The translations under genes and the position numbers were made by a program. DNA of 64,000 nt, from the NCBI GenBank assembly GCA_013200995.1, contig CP053688.1, positions 5,143,262-5,207,261 on the forward strand, given 5' to 3'. Source of the stretch: Arthrobacter citreus. GTDB taxonomy: Bacteria; Bacillota; Bacilli; Bacillales; Bacillaceae_G. Shown piece after piece: positions 1-9,976 of this stretch; position 1 is the stretch's first letter; each line of letters starts with the position of its first letter. The notes beneath the pieces are model-generated. The model did not search any database. It had not been told where the DNA came from and saw only the letters and a program-made list of their open reading frames with translations.

Positions 1-1
1 T

Positions 2-571
2 TCGATGATTCCAACCTACTCTGAAACGTTTGGTGATGTATTAGCAGAAGGTTTAATGAGAAATGGCGCTGCGTACTTTGGAATTGATCATACTACAGTT
101 GGTGGAACAATTAAAGCAGTTGACGTGAATGGAATCGCTTATAATGGCGTCATTTCAAAACAGCCATCTTTTACTTTATCAAAACTACCAATTATGAATA
201 AGCCATTAACATTTGTAATGGATATTCCTGGACATTTTACAGTAAGAAAACCTTTTATAATTAGTGATAACGATAATGGTAGTTTAATAGGGCAACGCAT
301 GAAGCTTAACTATAATCCCGCTATTGCTGGAGATGTAAATAAAGATGATGCGATCGATGTTCTTGATGCGCTTTACATCCAAACTTATTGGGGTACAAGT
401 AAGCGTGAAGCAGATATTAACTTTGATGGGAAAGTGGATGCGACAGATATGGGATTTGTAAAGAAAAATTATTTAATGCAAAATCCGACAGCTACAAATA
501 CTCCTAAACCTAAAAAGACATATAAAGGTCAAACATTAGAGAGTGTACTAGAATCACTTAACATTCAGTAA
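2..571 (+). CDS. C-terminal end of a dockerin-bearing S8 protease paralog (cut by window edge)
   Basis: Only the last ~189 codons are present; the frame is open to the left edge, so the internal ATG at 5 is not a start. The visible part has a beta-rich module (with a DIPGHFTV segment) followed by a dockerin type I-like pair of calcium loops (GDVNKDDAIDVLDA and DINFDGKVDATD) and a basic tail ending in ESVLESLNIQ. The same C-terminal order is found in the two complete subtilases at 634-4758 and 13174-17229, so I infer that this is the end of a third paralog. The catalytic part is not visible, so the protease call rests on paralogy. A tandem copy follows after 62 bp. Confidence 0.85.
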   Translation, partial: SMIPTYSETFGDVLAEGLMRNGAAYFGIDHTTVGGTIKAVDVNGIAYNGVISKQPSFTLSKLPIMNKPLTFVMDIPGHFTVRKPFIISDNDNGSLIGQRMKLNYNPAIAGDVNKDDAIDVLDALYIQTYWGTSKREADINFDGKVDATDMGFVKKNYLMQNPTATNTPKPKKTYKGQTLESVLESLNIQ

Positions 572-633
572 TAAAATAGCAATCTATAGAAGATGATTCG
601 TAATAATATTACTTACTTAAAAGGAGAAAGAGA

Positions 634-3600
634 ATGAAAAAAAACATTACAAAATCAGTTACAGCAATTGCTTTAGGAGCAAGTTTACTTGCTGGGGGTT
701 TTGTATCATCATCTGGAATTAAGCCAGTTAATGTACAAGCTGCCATGAATACAGAATCGATTTTAGCAAAGCTTACACCAGAACAAAGAAAAGCTTTAAC
801 CCAATTAAAAATGAGCGATCAATCTGGTCTGCAGATTAGTCCTGATGTAAATTTGAACAGTGATGAAAAAATCACGGTAATCGTCCAGTTTAAAACATTA
901 CCATCTAAAACAGCTGTCCTGTCTGCAAAGGCTGAAGGTAAGTCTATAAGTGTGGCGCAGGCTGATCAACAAGTTGAAGATTCTCATACAAATTTTCAAA
1001 AGGATTTAACATCAATTTTTAAAAATGATAAAGATAAAACGCCTTACACAATTAAGCGAAAGTACAGGCATGCTTTTAACGGGGTTTCTATGCAAATTCC
1101 AGCTAATAAAGTTGAAGCTTTAATGCAATCAAAAGCTGTTAAAGCGGTGTGGGAAAGTAAAGAAATAACCGTCGATCCACCGGTTGAACAAGAAAGTACT
1201 GAAACTGGAATTGGAACTGATTTACCTGAAGGAGATGTGAATTCCTTTTTAGGAGTGGACAAGCTTCATAAAGAAGGTTACACAGGTAAAGGTATCAAAG
1301 TAGGAGTTATTGATACAGGAGTTGACTACAATCATCCTGATATTAAAGCAGCGTATAAAGGTGGCTATGATTTTGTCGATAATGATAATGATCCAATGGA
1401 AACAACTTACGACGACTGGAAAAAATCTAAACAGTTAGAGGTTGTTTCAGGAGCAACATATTATACTGTACACGGAACTCATGTTTCTGGGACTATTGTT
1501 GGACAAGGCACAGCTGACTCTGACTACTCGGTTACAGGTATAGCTCCGGATGCTGATTTATATGTGTATCGCGTACTTGGTCCATACGGTAGGGGTTCAT
1601 CAGATGCAATCATCGCTGGAATTGACAAGGCTGTAAGTGACGGAATGGACGTTATTAATCTATCACTTGGATCGGATTACAATGACCCGATGAATCCACT
1701 TGCTTTTGCAATTAATAACGCTGTTTTGTCAGGTGTTACAGCGGTATTAGCAGCAGGAAATGCTGGAAGTGGTATGTATACGGTTGGAACTCCGGGAAAT
1801 GCACCATTAGGGCTAGCAGTTGGCACTAGCAGTGTACCGGCTACAATTGAAGAAATAAAAGGTTCGGTTCAAACTAGCACAGGAAAAACTGCGGCGGATA
1901 TTCGCTTAATGGCAAAGAGTTTTACAGACGATATTCAAAACTTTGTTGGTAAAAATTTACCAGTGGTAGAAGCGGGTTATGGTGCCCTTGCAGACTATAA
2001 TGGTAAGGATGTTAAAGGGAAAATTGCTTTAGTTCAACGTGGTAGTATAGCGTTAACCGATAAAATTAAATTTGCAAAACTAAAAGGAGCAGCGGCTTTA
2101 TTTATCTATAATAATGATCCAGCAGAAGGATACGTTCCGAACAATTTAGGTGAAGGTGTTGTAAATATCCCTACTTTCTCTTTAACAAATGCTCAAGGAC
2201 TAGATTTATTACAAAAACTAAATGCAGGAGATACTTCCTACACTTTTGAAAAAATAGGTGAAGTAAAAACAGAAGGTGACAAGCTTGCTTCGTTTAGTTC
2301 ACGTGGTCCTGCGCGAGTAACGTATGACATTAAACCTGAAGTTACGGCACCCGGCGTAGATATTCTTTCGACTGTACCAACAGATTTTGCTGGTAGTTCA
2401 TCTCTTGGTGATTATAAGCACGCTTATGCACGATTATCTGGTACATCGATGGCAAGTCCACATGTAGCTGGTATTGCAGCGTTATTACTACAGGCTCATC
2501 CGGATTACACGCCATTAGATGTAAAAGCTACTTTAATGAATACAGCAGATCCGCTTAATGATAAATATAGTGTATTCGAAGTAGGAGCAGGGCGTGTTGA
2601 TGCTTATGAAGCAGTGCATGCGGGAGTGAATTTAGAGGTATTAGATACTACAGACACAATGATCGGCAATAAAATGAAAACAATTAAAGAAAGAACAGGT
2701 TCGATTAGCTTTGGCACATTTACTTCTACTGGAGTAAATAGAGAAGACTACCGCAACGTACTTTTAAGAAACGATAGTAAAGAAACGAAAAATTTTGATG
2801 TAAAAGTAGTTTACCAAACTTCTAGAATTTCAAAAGATGCTGTTGCGAATAATGTAAAGATAACAGTAGATTCAGAGTTAAAGGTAAAAGCAGGTCAACA
2901 AAAGAAACATGCAGTATTTATTGATATTCCAGCTAATGCTGAAAAAGGGACATATGAGGGGTATATTGTTTACACAAATAAACAAAATCCAGATGAAACG
3001 TATCAAATTCCGTTTGCAGCACGTTTCGTTGAAGAAGGTATTGAAGAAGTAGGAGCATTTCCATATGCTCTGACAAATAACACATATGACGCTCATCCAT
3101 TTACGAGACCACGAACAGATCTATTCTTCCAGTTGAAGTCTCATATGCGTTATATTGACGTAATACTGACAGATGCAAAAACGAATGAAGACCTTGGTAT
3201 TATTGGAACATTGGATGGAATTCAGGCCGACGAGAATGTATTATATCGAGTGGCAAATGGATTTGGTGGAATTTATATACCATTTTCTGCTGATCCAAAT
3301 AGTCCGCTAGTTTACAAATATGTGCAGGCAAAATCAGGGTTATATAAAATTAAATTTATTGGTCGAAATGATCAAGGAAAAACCTTCACTTCTGAAACCA
3401 AAGTATATATAGAAGACAATAATCCGACTGTTCAACATAGTTTACCATTCGGAGTTTACGAGTACGCAGATGGACAACAATCAATTCCGTTTTCAGGAAA
3501 AGTTTTCGATAAGGATATTGAGGATATGAAAACAATGGGATTTGATATCGACCAGTCATTTAACTCGGTTGTTGGGTATTATGATACATTCATGGGTCCT

Positions 3601-4758
3601 TACGGATGGGTCGATTCACCTTCAGAAGAATTAACTGTTGACGAAAATGGTAACTACAAAGGTGAGGTTAAATTAAATCCAAACGCTAATTTTACAAGAT
3701 ATTACTCATTTGCGATGGACTCCGCATCAAATGGTGATTTTGGCAGAATGAATGAGACACTTTTTGTTAAAAAAGGTAGTCCATATGTGACAGGTACCTT
3801 AAATAAAGAAACGATAAAAGCTGGAGAAACCGTTACAGCCACTTTATCTGCTAATAACTTAAATAAAACAAATAAAGTTTCATTTGAATTTGACTATGCG
3901 TCATACAACTTTGATATCGTTGGAGTATTGAAAAATTCACAAACGAAAAGTCAAATTAGTTCAGTGACAACTGAGGAATCAGCTTCGACAAGTGGAAAGC
4001 ATATGAAGATAACAGTAGAGTTAACAAAGCCTGTAACTGGTGAAGTACCACTTCTTGATATTCAAGTAAAGGCTAAAAGTGATAACTATAATAAAGGTTG
4101 GTATGAACTTCAGGATTTAAAAGCTAACGTTACAAACAAAGACGGTACTACAGAAAGTGCACCTGGATTTATGAAGTCATTCAATGTAATACCGACTTTT
4201 TCACAAATGGCTGCCAAAATTATTCCAGAAGCATACTTTACAACTCAAGGAGTACAAATTGCAAAAATCGATTACACGAAAATTGGTGCTAATGTAAAGA
4301 TAACTGATGCTCAAAATAATGTTTATACAAACGTAACATATCATCCTGACGGTTTCTTTGAAGTTTTCAATCTTCCTTTATCTGATAAACCTTTTACAGT
4401 TGAAGTCGCTGTACCAGGTCATTTTACAACGAAAGGTATATTTACAATTGGAAAGGCAACCGAAAATGGTGTACTTGGAGAAGCAAAATTAATTGGTGGA
4501 ATTAGTCTAATCGCAGGAGACGTCAATAATGATGACGTTATTGATGTAAAGGATGCAATTGCGATGAAAGCAAACTGGGGTACAACTAATCGTGCAACTG
4601 ATATAAATTTCGACGGTACGACGGATGCAAAAGATTTTGCTCTCATTGAGCAAAATTATCTAATGAAAAATCCAACCGTAACTGATGCGCCAAAACCAGT
4701 TAAGAAGTATCAAGGTACAACAATTGATCTTGTTAAGACTCAATTAGGCATTAACTAG
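634..4758 (+). CDS. Secreted S8 subtilase with PA insert, cohesin-like and dockerin-like modules
   Basis: 1374 aa, start ATG after AAAGGAGA. Signal peptide at residues 1-36 (KK, hydrophobic core, VQA cleavage). An inhibitor I9-like propeptide spans about 70-180. The S8 catalytic domain starts near 210: Asp227 (VIDTGVD), His280 (HGTHVSG), Asn376 (AAGN) and Ser605 (SGTSMASPHVAG) form a complete triad and oxyanion site. A PA-type insert lies between about 430 and 545. Fn3-like and other beta modules follow, then at about 1050-1160 a module resembling cohesin (KKGSPYVTG..., KAGETVTATLSANN), a carboxypeptidase-regulatory-like module, and a dockerin-like module at 1294-1351 (GDVNNDDVIDVKDA, DINFDGTTDAKD). 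It resembles Vpr/lactocepin-type extracellular proteases in overall order. Cohesin and dockerin in one chain suggest self-association or assembly; that is inference. It closely resembles the paralog at 13174. Confidence 0.92.
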   Translation: MKKNITKSVTAIALGASLLAGGFVSSSGIKPVNVQAAMNTESILAKLTPEQRKALTQLKMSDQSGLQISPDVNLNSDEKITVIVQFKTLPSKTAVLSAKAEGKSISVAQADQQVEDSHTNFQKDLTSIFKNDKDKTPYTIKRKYRHAFNGVSMQIPANKVEALMQSKAVKAVWESKEITVDPPVEQESTETGIGTDLPEGDVNSFLGVDKLHKEGYTGKGIKVGVIDTGVDYNHPDIKAAYKGGYDFVDNDNDPMETTYDDWKKSKQLEVVSGATYYTVHGTHVSGTIVGQGTADSDYSVTGIAPDADLYVYRVLGPYGRGSSDAIIAGIDKAVSDGMDVINLSLGSDYNDPMNPLAFAINNAVLSGVTAVLAAGNAGSGMYTVGTPGNAPLGLAVGTSSVPATIEEIKGSVQTSTGKTAADIRLMAKSFTDDIQNFVGKNLPVVEAGYGALADYNGKDVKGKIALVQRGSIALTDKIKFAKLKGAAALFIYNNDPAEGYVPNNLGEGVVNIPTFSLTNAQGLDLLQKLNAGDTSYTFEKIGEVKTEGDKLASFSSRGPARVTYDIKPEVTAPGVDILSTVPTDFAGSSSLGDYKHAYARLSGTSMASPHVAGIAALLLQAHPDYTPLDVKATLMNTADPLNDKYSVFEVGAGRVDAYEAVHAGVNLEVLDTTDTMIGNKMKTIKERTGSISFGTFTSTGVNREDYRNVLLRNDSKETKNFDVKVVYQTSRISKDAVANNVKITVDSELKVKAGQQKKHAVFIDIPANAEKGTYEGYIVYTNKQNPDETYQIPFAARFVEEGIEEVGAFPYALTNNTYDAHPFTRPRTDLFFQLKSHMRYIDVILTDAKTNEDLGIIGTLDGIQADENVLYRVANGFGGIYIPFSADPNSPLVYKYVQAKSGLYKIKFIGRNDQGKTFTSETKVYIEDNNPTVQHSLPFGVYEYADGQQSIPFSGKVFDKDIEDMKTMGFDIDQSFNSVVGYYDTFMGPYGWVDSPSEELTVDENGNYKGEVKLNPNANFTRYYSFAMDSASNGDFGRMNETLFVKKGSPYVTGTLNKETIKAGETVTATLSANNLNKTNKVSFEFDYASYNFDIVGVLKNSQTKSQISSVTTEESASTSGKHMKITVELTKPVTGEVPLLDIQVKAKSDNYNKGWYELQDLKANVTNKDGTTESAPGFMKSFNVIPTFSQMAAKIIPEAYFTTQGVQIAKIDYTKIGANVKITDAQNNVYTNVTYHPDGFFEVFNLPLSDKPFTVEVAVPGHFTTKGIFTIGKATENGVLGEAKLIGGISLIAGDVNNDDVIDVKDAIAMKANWGTTNRATDINFDGTTDAKDFALIEQNYLMKNPTVTDAPKPVKKYQGTTIDLVKTQLGIN

Positions 4759-4772
4759 AATCAAATTTTTAG

Positions 4773-4815
4773 AGACAATCAAAAGGGAGAAATCCTGATT
4801 GATTGTCTTTTTTTT
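4773..4815 (+). terminator. Rho-independent terminator of the subtilase gene
   Basis: Stem AGACAATCA / TGATTGTCT followed by eight T residues, 14 bp after the stop codon. Confidence 0.9.
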
Positions 4816-4895
4816 CGTTATTTTTGGGAGGTGCCGCCATTTTCATTAAATCGTGTGTAATTAATACGATTTAAGTTTTGATTTCAGCAGGAAAA

Positions 4896-5120
4896 GCGAT
4901 ATATCAACGAACATTTGCATTATATCAACGAACATTTGCATTATATCAACAAAAACTAGCGATATATCAACAAACATTTGTGATATATCAACGAACATTG
5001 CATTATATCAACGAACATTTGCATTATATCAACAAAAACTAGCGATATATCAACAAAAACCAGCATTATATCAACAAATTTCACAGCTTTATCAATAAAA
5101 TCCACAAAGTGTTCGTATTT
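4896..5120 (-). repeat. 21-bp-period tandem repeat block 1 (composite repeat family)
   Basis: Ten units of 20-22 bp, each opening with TATATCAAC or a close variant (TATATCAACGAACATTTGCAT is a typical 21-bp unit, split here as TATATCAAC + GAACATTTGCAT). The right end carries a header-like AAGTGTTCGTATTT, read as AAATACGAACACTT on the minus strand. The same header and units occur in the opposite orientation at 40131-40240, 47553-47680 and 47721-47870. A GGAGGTGCC half-hairpin lies to the left at 4829-4837. No unique spacers of constant length, so not CRISPR. Confidence 0.85.
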
Positions 5121-5197
5121 TCTGGTAATCACTACCCTGAATAGATGAAAGCTTACTTGAATATAAATTAAATAAAAACTGTATATGGGGGACTATT

Positions 5198-5665
5198 ATG
5201 GCTTTTGTTGCAATCTATACAGTTGGTAGGCTAAAACACCCATATGATCACTCTGCCTCACGTGATTTTTTTAGTGTGGGAAATGATGTATTTCATCAGG
5301 CCACGAAGTCAGGTCATATGGTTGATGCGTTTTCATCCGATGGAATCTCACTCCCTAAAGAAAATACTAAGGGGGATGGTGATCCCGTTCTTACACTAAC
5401 AGTATGGAAGAACTTAGAATCCTTATATCGTTTTACGTACTCAGGTCACCATAAGCAAGCATTGAGAGATAGAAGTAAATGGATGGAGTCATACAAAAAT
5501 AAACACCTTTCATATGTTGTGTGGTGGACGGAGAAGTTGAGTCATGTTTCGTGGGAAGAAGCTTTTAAAAGATATGACTATTACATTCAATATGGAGCAA
5601 CTTCTACTGCTTTTGATTTCAAGCATGCATTTGACGAGTATGGAGAAGCGATATTAATTAAGTAG
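5198..5665 (+). CDS. DUF3291 family protein
   Basis: 155 aa, ATG preceded by GGGGGAC. The opening FVAIYTVGRLKHPYDH and the WWTEKLSHVSWEEAFKRYDYY segment match the DUF3291 family (dimeric alpha/beta barrel-like fold, no known reaction) as I know it. No signal peptide or membrane segment, so cytoplasmic. It stands alone between the repeat block and tcyP on the same strand; no terminator is visible between it and tcyP, but tcyP has its own promoter. Function unknown. Confidence 0.75.
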   Translation: MAFVAIYTVGRLKHPYDHSASRDFFSVGNDVFHQATKSGHMVDAFSSDGISLPKENTKGDGDPVLTLTVWKNLESLYRFTYSGHHKQALRDRSKWMESYKNKHLSYVVWWTEKLSHVSWEEAFKRYDYYIQYGATSTAFDFKHAFDEYGEAILIK

Positions 5666-5730
5666 TAATAGATTTCTAGATAAATTGCATCTTAATGATA
5701 GAAAAATAAGAATTTTACAAAAAAATAACA

Positions 5731-5767
5731 ATTCCTACTTGATTTATAGGAATACTTGTATTAATAT
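5731..5767 (+). promoter_or_regulatory. tcyP promoter with overlapping dyad (candidate CymR operator)
   Basis: TTGATT (5739-5744), 17-bp spacer, TAATAT (5762-5767) make a good sigma-A promoter. A 7-bp dyad ATTCCTA (5731-5737) / TAGGAAT (5747-5753) lies across the -35 box. In B. subtilis tcyP is repressed by CymR, whose box contains GGAAT-type half-sites. Assignment to CymR is inference; the dyad and promoter are seen directly. Confidence 0.6.
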
Positions 5768-5806
5768 TTTCGTAAATTATATTATTAAAAGAAAAGGGGG
5801 AGAAAG

Positions 5807-7189
5807 ATGAATAACTTTCTGATCTGTGTAAATGTCGCTATATTATTATTACTTATGTATGGCTTGTATTTTATGCAAAAGAAGCATGTATCTTTTTCAA
5901 AACGTGTATTCACAGGTTTAGGTTTAGGTCTTATTTTTGGTTATATTATTCATTTAATTTATGGAACTGAGCATGATGTTACAGTTGGAACAATTGACTG
6001 GTTTGGTATTGTTGGTAGTGGGTATGTAAAACTATTACAAATGATTGTCATGCCACTAGTATTCGTTTCAATTGTAGGAGCGTTTACTAAATTAAAGTTA
6101 ACTAAAAATATCGGGAAAATTAGTTTCTTAGTTATTGGAATTCTGCTTGGTACGACTGCTATCTCAGCAGCAGTTGGAATTGGTTCTGCGTTAGGTTTCG
6201 GACTTGATGGCGTAAAGTTATCTGCTGGTGCCGCAGAGACTGCTAGAATTACAGAGTTACAGGGACGTGTTCCTTCTGTTGAAGCTATGACAATTCCAAA
6301 ACAAATTCTTGAGTTAATTCCAAGTAATCCATTTTTAGATTTAACTGGTGCGCGTGCAACATCTACAATTGCAGTTGTAATTTTTGCAGCAATTGTCGGA
6401 ATTGCCTACCTTGGAGTAAAACGTAAAGAACCCGAGACTGCAGAGTTTTTTGGAAAAATAATTGATACGCTATACACAGTTACGATGAGGGTCGTATCGT
6501 TAATTCTTCGTTTAACACCATATGGAATCTTAGCAATTATTACAAAAGTAGCAGCAACAAGTGATTATGATGCAATCGTAAAATTAGGTAAGTTTGTAAT
6601 AGCATCTTATGTGGCTTTAATTGTAATGTTTATAGTGCATTTATTATTATTATCATTTGCAAAACTAAGCCCAGTAAGATATGTGAAAAAAGCATTGCCA
6701 ACTCTATCATTTGCATTTACGTCACGTACGAGTGCTGGAACATTGCCGATGACAATCAAAACACAAACAAAAGATTTTGGAGTTTCAGAAGGAATAGCAA
6801 ACTTCGCTGGCTCTTTTGGACTATCAATTGGTCAAAATGGATGTGCAGGTATTTATCCAGCAATGTTAGCGGTTATGGTAGCGCCAACAGCTGGTGTTGA
6901 TCCTACAAGTGCATCATTTATTATTTCTCTAATATTAGTAGTAGCAATCAGTTCATTCGGTGTAGCTGGTGTCGGCGGAGGAGCAACTTTTGCGGCTCTG
7001 ATCGTCCTATCAGTTATGAATCTTCCAATTGCAATTGTTGGACTATTAATCTCAGTCGAACCTTTAATCGACATGGGTCGTACAGCTCTAAACGTTAGTG
7101 GAGCAATGACATCAGGTATTTTAACGAGTAAAGCAACAGGAGAATTTGAATCTGAAGTCTACCAACAAACGGATGTTGTAGAAGCATAA
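5807..7189 (+). CDS. tcyP: L-cystine uptake carrier TcyP
   Basis: 460 aa multi-pass membrane protein of the sodium/proton:dicarboxylate symporter (DAACS) family. The conserved opening (YFMQKKHVSFSKRVFTGLGLG), VKLLQMIVMPLVFVSI and the NGCAGIYPAMLAVM region match B. subtilis TcyP in order and length (about 463 aa). It imports L-cystine and would act with sulfur-starvation regulation. The start ATG follows AAAAGGGGGAG at good distance. It is monocistronic: own promoter at 5739-5767 and own terminator at 7209-7244. Confidence 0.92.
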   Translation: MNNFLICVNVAILLLLMYGLYFMQKKHVSFSKRVFTGLGLGLIFGYIIHLIYGTEHDVTVGTIDWFGIVGSGYVKLLQMIVMPLVFVSIVGAFTKLKLTKNIGKISFLVIGILLGTTAISAAVGIGSALGFGLDGVKLSAGAAETARITELQGRVPSVEAMTIPKQILELIPSNPFLDLTGARATSTIAVVIFAAIVGIAYLGVKRKEPETAEFFGKIIDTLYTVTMRVVSLILRLTPYGILAIITKVAATSDYDAIVKLGKFVIASYVALIVMFIVHLLLLSFAKLSPVRYVKKALPTLSFAFTSRTSAGTLPMTIKTQTKDFGVSEGIANFAGSFGLSIGQNGCAGIYPAMLAVMVAPTAGVDPTSASFIISLILVVAISSFGVAGVGGGATFAALIVLSVMNLPIAIVGLLISVEPLIDMGRTALNVSGAMTSGILTSKATGEFESEVYQQTDVVEA

Positions 7190-7208
7190 TTTAATAAGTT
7201 GAAAAATA

Positions 7209-7244
7209 AAGAGTCCCAGGTAAATACATTTGGGACTCTTTTTT
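7209..7244 (+). terminator. Terminator of tcyP
   Basis: AAGAGTCCCA / TGGGACTCTT perfect 10-bp stem with T-run to 7244. Confidence 0.93.
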
Positions 7245-7373
7245 AGTTTCTTTATAGGATTCAGCACATTAATTAAAAAAAAATTTAGATTGATGAAGTT
7301 TTACAAAATATAGAAAGGATCAATCCTCGTTAAAATGAAATAGTAGATTTTTTTTCATTAGGAGGATGAAAAT

Positions 7374-7601
7374 ATGTTTAAAAAATTATCAATTATCACT
7401 TTACTAATTTTAGTAGTAATGACTATTTATGGATATTTTACGACTCTGTTTTTGGAATTATTGCCATATTTAAGTTTAATAGTAGGAATTGTAATCTTGG
7501 TGAATGGATTAAAAGTAAAGGACAAGCCATTAAAGAAAAATCTTTACATTATTTCAGCTAGTTTATTTTTTATATCCTTTATAAGAACAAAGTTCCATTA
7601 A
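7374..7601 (+). CDS. Small membrane protein, DUF3953-like
   Basis: 75 aa with strong SD TAGGAGGA before ATG. Two or three hydrophobic segments (about 5-22, 25-47, 54-68) separated by a short charged loop (KVKDKPLKK), i.e. a small integral membrane protein. Layout and length resemble the DUF3953 group of Bacillus; I cannot confirm the family. Stands alone; its terminator is probably at 7774-7799. Confidence 0.6.
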   Translation: MFKKLSIITLLILVVMTIYGYFTTLFLELLPYLSLIVGIVILVNGLKVKDKPLKKNLYIISASLFFISFIRTKFH

Positions 7602-7773
7602 GGAAAAGGATCAATAGTATAGTTTGCAAAATTATTTCATTTTTTCAGTTTTTTTGAATGGTTAGATGCTTAAATGAATGTATTAAAAGCAAACAATCAT
7701 ATTAATGATCCTCATTGTCAATTGTATTTTTATGGAATTGATAGGCTAATAAGAAATATGTTAATTCTAGTAA

Positions 7774-7799
7774 ATGAAGCTACTTTTGGCTTCATTTTT
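7774..7799 (+). terminator. Terminator, + strand
   Basis: ATGAAGC / GCTTCAT stem with an 8-nt loop followed by TTTTT; lies between the small + strand gene and the end of the minus-strand regulator. Confidence 0.7.
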
Positions 7800-7828
7800 G
7801 CTTTCCCATACGGAATGACTAAGTATAT

Positions 7829-9901
7829 CTAATACGTTTCACTTAAATGACAAGCTAGTAACAATTTTAGCCAAACATTAGAATCGTTTAGATCAACGAT
7901 AAGTGTTTCCTCGATTTTTCTTATTCGATAGTAAAGCGTATTTTGGTGGATATGTAGTCGTTTGGCCGTATCAGAAATGGAGCGATTAGTTGCAATAAAT
8001 GTTCTTAGGGTTAACTCAAGTTCACTGGCTTTTGATTTAGGAGTTTGTAGCGGTGCAAACACATCTTGAATGAATTGTTGGATATCCTCGTTCTGCTGAT
8101 TTAGAAATAAGCGGTTTATACCTATACTTTCATAACTAATGATGCCTATAGTTCCGCGGTTTGAAAGATAGGTTAACGATTTAATCGCTTCTTCATTACT
8201 TTTTGCAACATGTTCAAGCCCTTGATAAAGTCTTCCTATTCCTCCAGAAAGGTTTGGGGAGTGCTGTTTAGTCCAAAGTTGTATCATATTTTTTAACTTT
8301 TTTATCAGTAACTCCTGTTTAGAAGAGTTAGAAGCATTCATGATGATTGTCACCTTATCCTGAAAACCAAACATTAGACACTCGTTAGTCTCAAATTCTT
8401 TGTGTAAAGCGGCGATGAGCATTCTCAAATATGTCTCTCTCTTCTTTATGGATAAAGCATTTCCATTTACCTTTATGATTGATACAAAAATTGGTTTTTC
8501 TGGGTTAAGCCCAAAATCTCTTGATTTAGAATCAAGCAATTTTATTTCCTTATATTGAAGAAGGTCATTGAAGAATTCATAACATTGTTTATAGTACAAA
8601 TCCGTCATGGAATATTTATTAACCATTTTTAGTGCTACCAAAGCACTTCCTTGCTCTAACACTACAGTGTCAAGAGGACCGAGAGAGCCACGAAGCTCTA
8701 CCACAAAGTAACCGATTAGAACTCCATCATTCACAATAGGATAAAAGTAAACAGAAATTTCATTAATTGTAGCTGTCCAAGAGTTTACATGATTTTCTCC
8801 GCCCTTTATTAGATCTGTATTCTTTAGCATTTTTGAAAGAGGGGTATAATGTGGATACCAATCATTTTTAGTCATATCAAAAAGGGAAACAGGAAGGTTA
8901 ATCATTTGTTCAACTGTTTTAGCAACCATAATTAAATCGGAATCTTTTAATAATAGTTTTGTGAAAATTTCGTGAATTTGATTGCGTTTTAACAAATACT
9001 CGTTGCTTTCCCTTAATTCAGAAAAAAGTCTTGCGTTGGTAATAGCAATAGCTGCTTGATCGGCAAAACCTTGCAACCTTCGTAAATCATCTTTCGTTAA
9101 CTTCCGTTTTTTATTAATTTGGTGAACTATCATGACACCAAGCTTGTCATTGTTCATACTAACAGGAACTGCCATTGAGGTTATTTTAGTTTCACCTTCG
9201 GATTCCATTGAATCCTTTAAGCTTTTCATGTTATTTGGTTGTATATTCGAAATAGCTTCTAATCCTTGTTCAGGACTGAAGATCCGACCTATCCCATCTT
9301 GAAAAACTTTCCCTCCAATACCTTCCCCTACATTTGTCTTGAAATCATAGATTGATTGGCTCAATCCAATACTTGCTTTAGGAATAAGTTTTTGTAAATT
9401 AGTATCGTAAAGCATTAAAAATCCACGATCAATTGCTGGAATCGCAATTAAAGTGTTGTTCATAATATTGTGTAAAAGTTCCTCCAATTTAAGCATAGAA
9501 GTCAATGAATGCAAACCTTCGAGCCAAGTTTCATGCTCATGCCAATGTCTTTCTAATGATTGTTGAAGTAGTAAATAACGGATTTTCAACACGAAATGAT
9601 CACACTCTAATTCTGTCAATGTCCTGCTTGAATAAATACTTGCACGAATTAAGGTTGATTCTGGAACTTCAGTTTCAAACAAGAAAAGCTGGCTGTTTGT
9701 AAGTGAATTGTAGACTGTTACATAGTCATTTTCAATGCTAGTTAATTTTGGCCAAGTATGTTCCTTTGAAAATAGTTTTCGGTCATTTTCAGTGAGTGGT
9801 TCCCCATAATAATGGACCCAGTCATCAGTCGAATCTAAGATCCAAATATGGTAAGACAGATATTCGTGAGATTTAAAAATTTTCTTCTCCTTTTGTTCCA
9901 T
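7829..9901 (-). CDS. PucR/CdaR-type transcriptional regulator with GAF domain
   Basis: 690 aa. About 125 N-terminal residues are unassigned. A GAF domain follows at about 130-295 (LLHNIMNNTLIAIPAIDRG..., VGEGIGGKVF). A middle region of about 310-560 resembles the sensor/GGDEF-like part of PucR proteins. The C-terminus (about 620-690) is the PucR helix-turn-helix with ISDTAKRLHIHQNTLYYRI. No signal peptide; cytoplasmic. It is transcribed divergently from an MFS carrier and an M20 amidohydrolase, so I infer that it senses their substrate and activates them through the dyad at 9977-10004. The start ATG follows GAGAGAACGAG, a modest SD. Confidence 0.85.
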   Translation of the reverse strand: MEQKEKKIFKSHEYLSYHIWILDSTDDWVHYYGEPLTENDRKLFSKEHTWPKLTSIENDYVTVYNSLTNSQLFLFETEVPESTLIRASIYSSRTLTELECDHFVLKIRYLLLQQSLERHWHEHETWLEGLHSLTSMLKLEELLHNIMNNTLIAIPAIDRGFLMLYDTNLQKLIPKASIGLSQSIYDFKTNVGEGIGGKVFQDGIGRIFSPEQGLEAISNIQPNNMKSLKDSMESEGETKITSMAVPVSMNNDKLGVMIVHQINKKRKLTKDDLRRLQGFADQAAIAITNARLFSELRESNEYLLKRNQIHEIFTKLLLKDSDLIMVAKTVEQMINLPVSLFDMTKNDWYPHYTPLSKMLKNTDLIKGGENHVNSWTATINEISVYFYPIVNDGVLIGYFVVELRGSLGPLDTVVLEQGSALVALKMVNKYSMTDLYYKQCYEFFNDLLQYKEIKLLDSKSRDFGLNPEKPIFVSIIKVNGNALSIKKRETYLRMLIAALHKEFETNECLMFGFQDKVTIIMNASNSSKQELLIKKLKNMIQLWTKQHSPNLSGGIGRLYQGLEHVAKSNEEAIKSLTYLSNRGTIGIISYESIGINRLFLNQQNEDIQQFIQDVFAPLQTPKSKASELELTLRTFIATNRSISDTAKRLHIHQNTLYYRIRKIEETLIVDLNDSNVWLKLLLACHLSETY

Positions 9902-9976
9902 CTCGTTCTCTCCTCAAAAAGAAGTTTACTAATAATTGTACATTTATTCATAAATTATCTAATACGTTGTGGAAAA

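Noticed and set aside
4896..5120. Possible CRISPR array
   Set aside because: The units are themselves near-identical with no unique spacers of constant length, and there are no cas genes.
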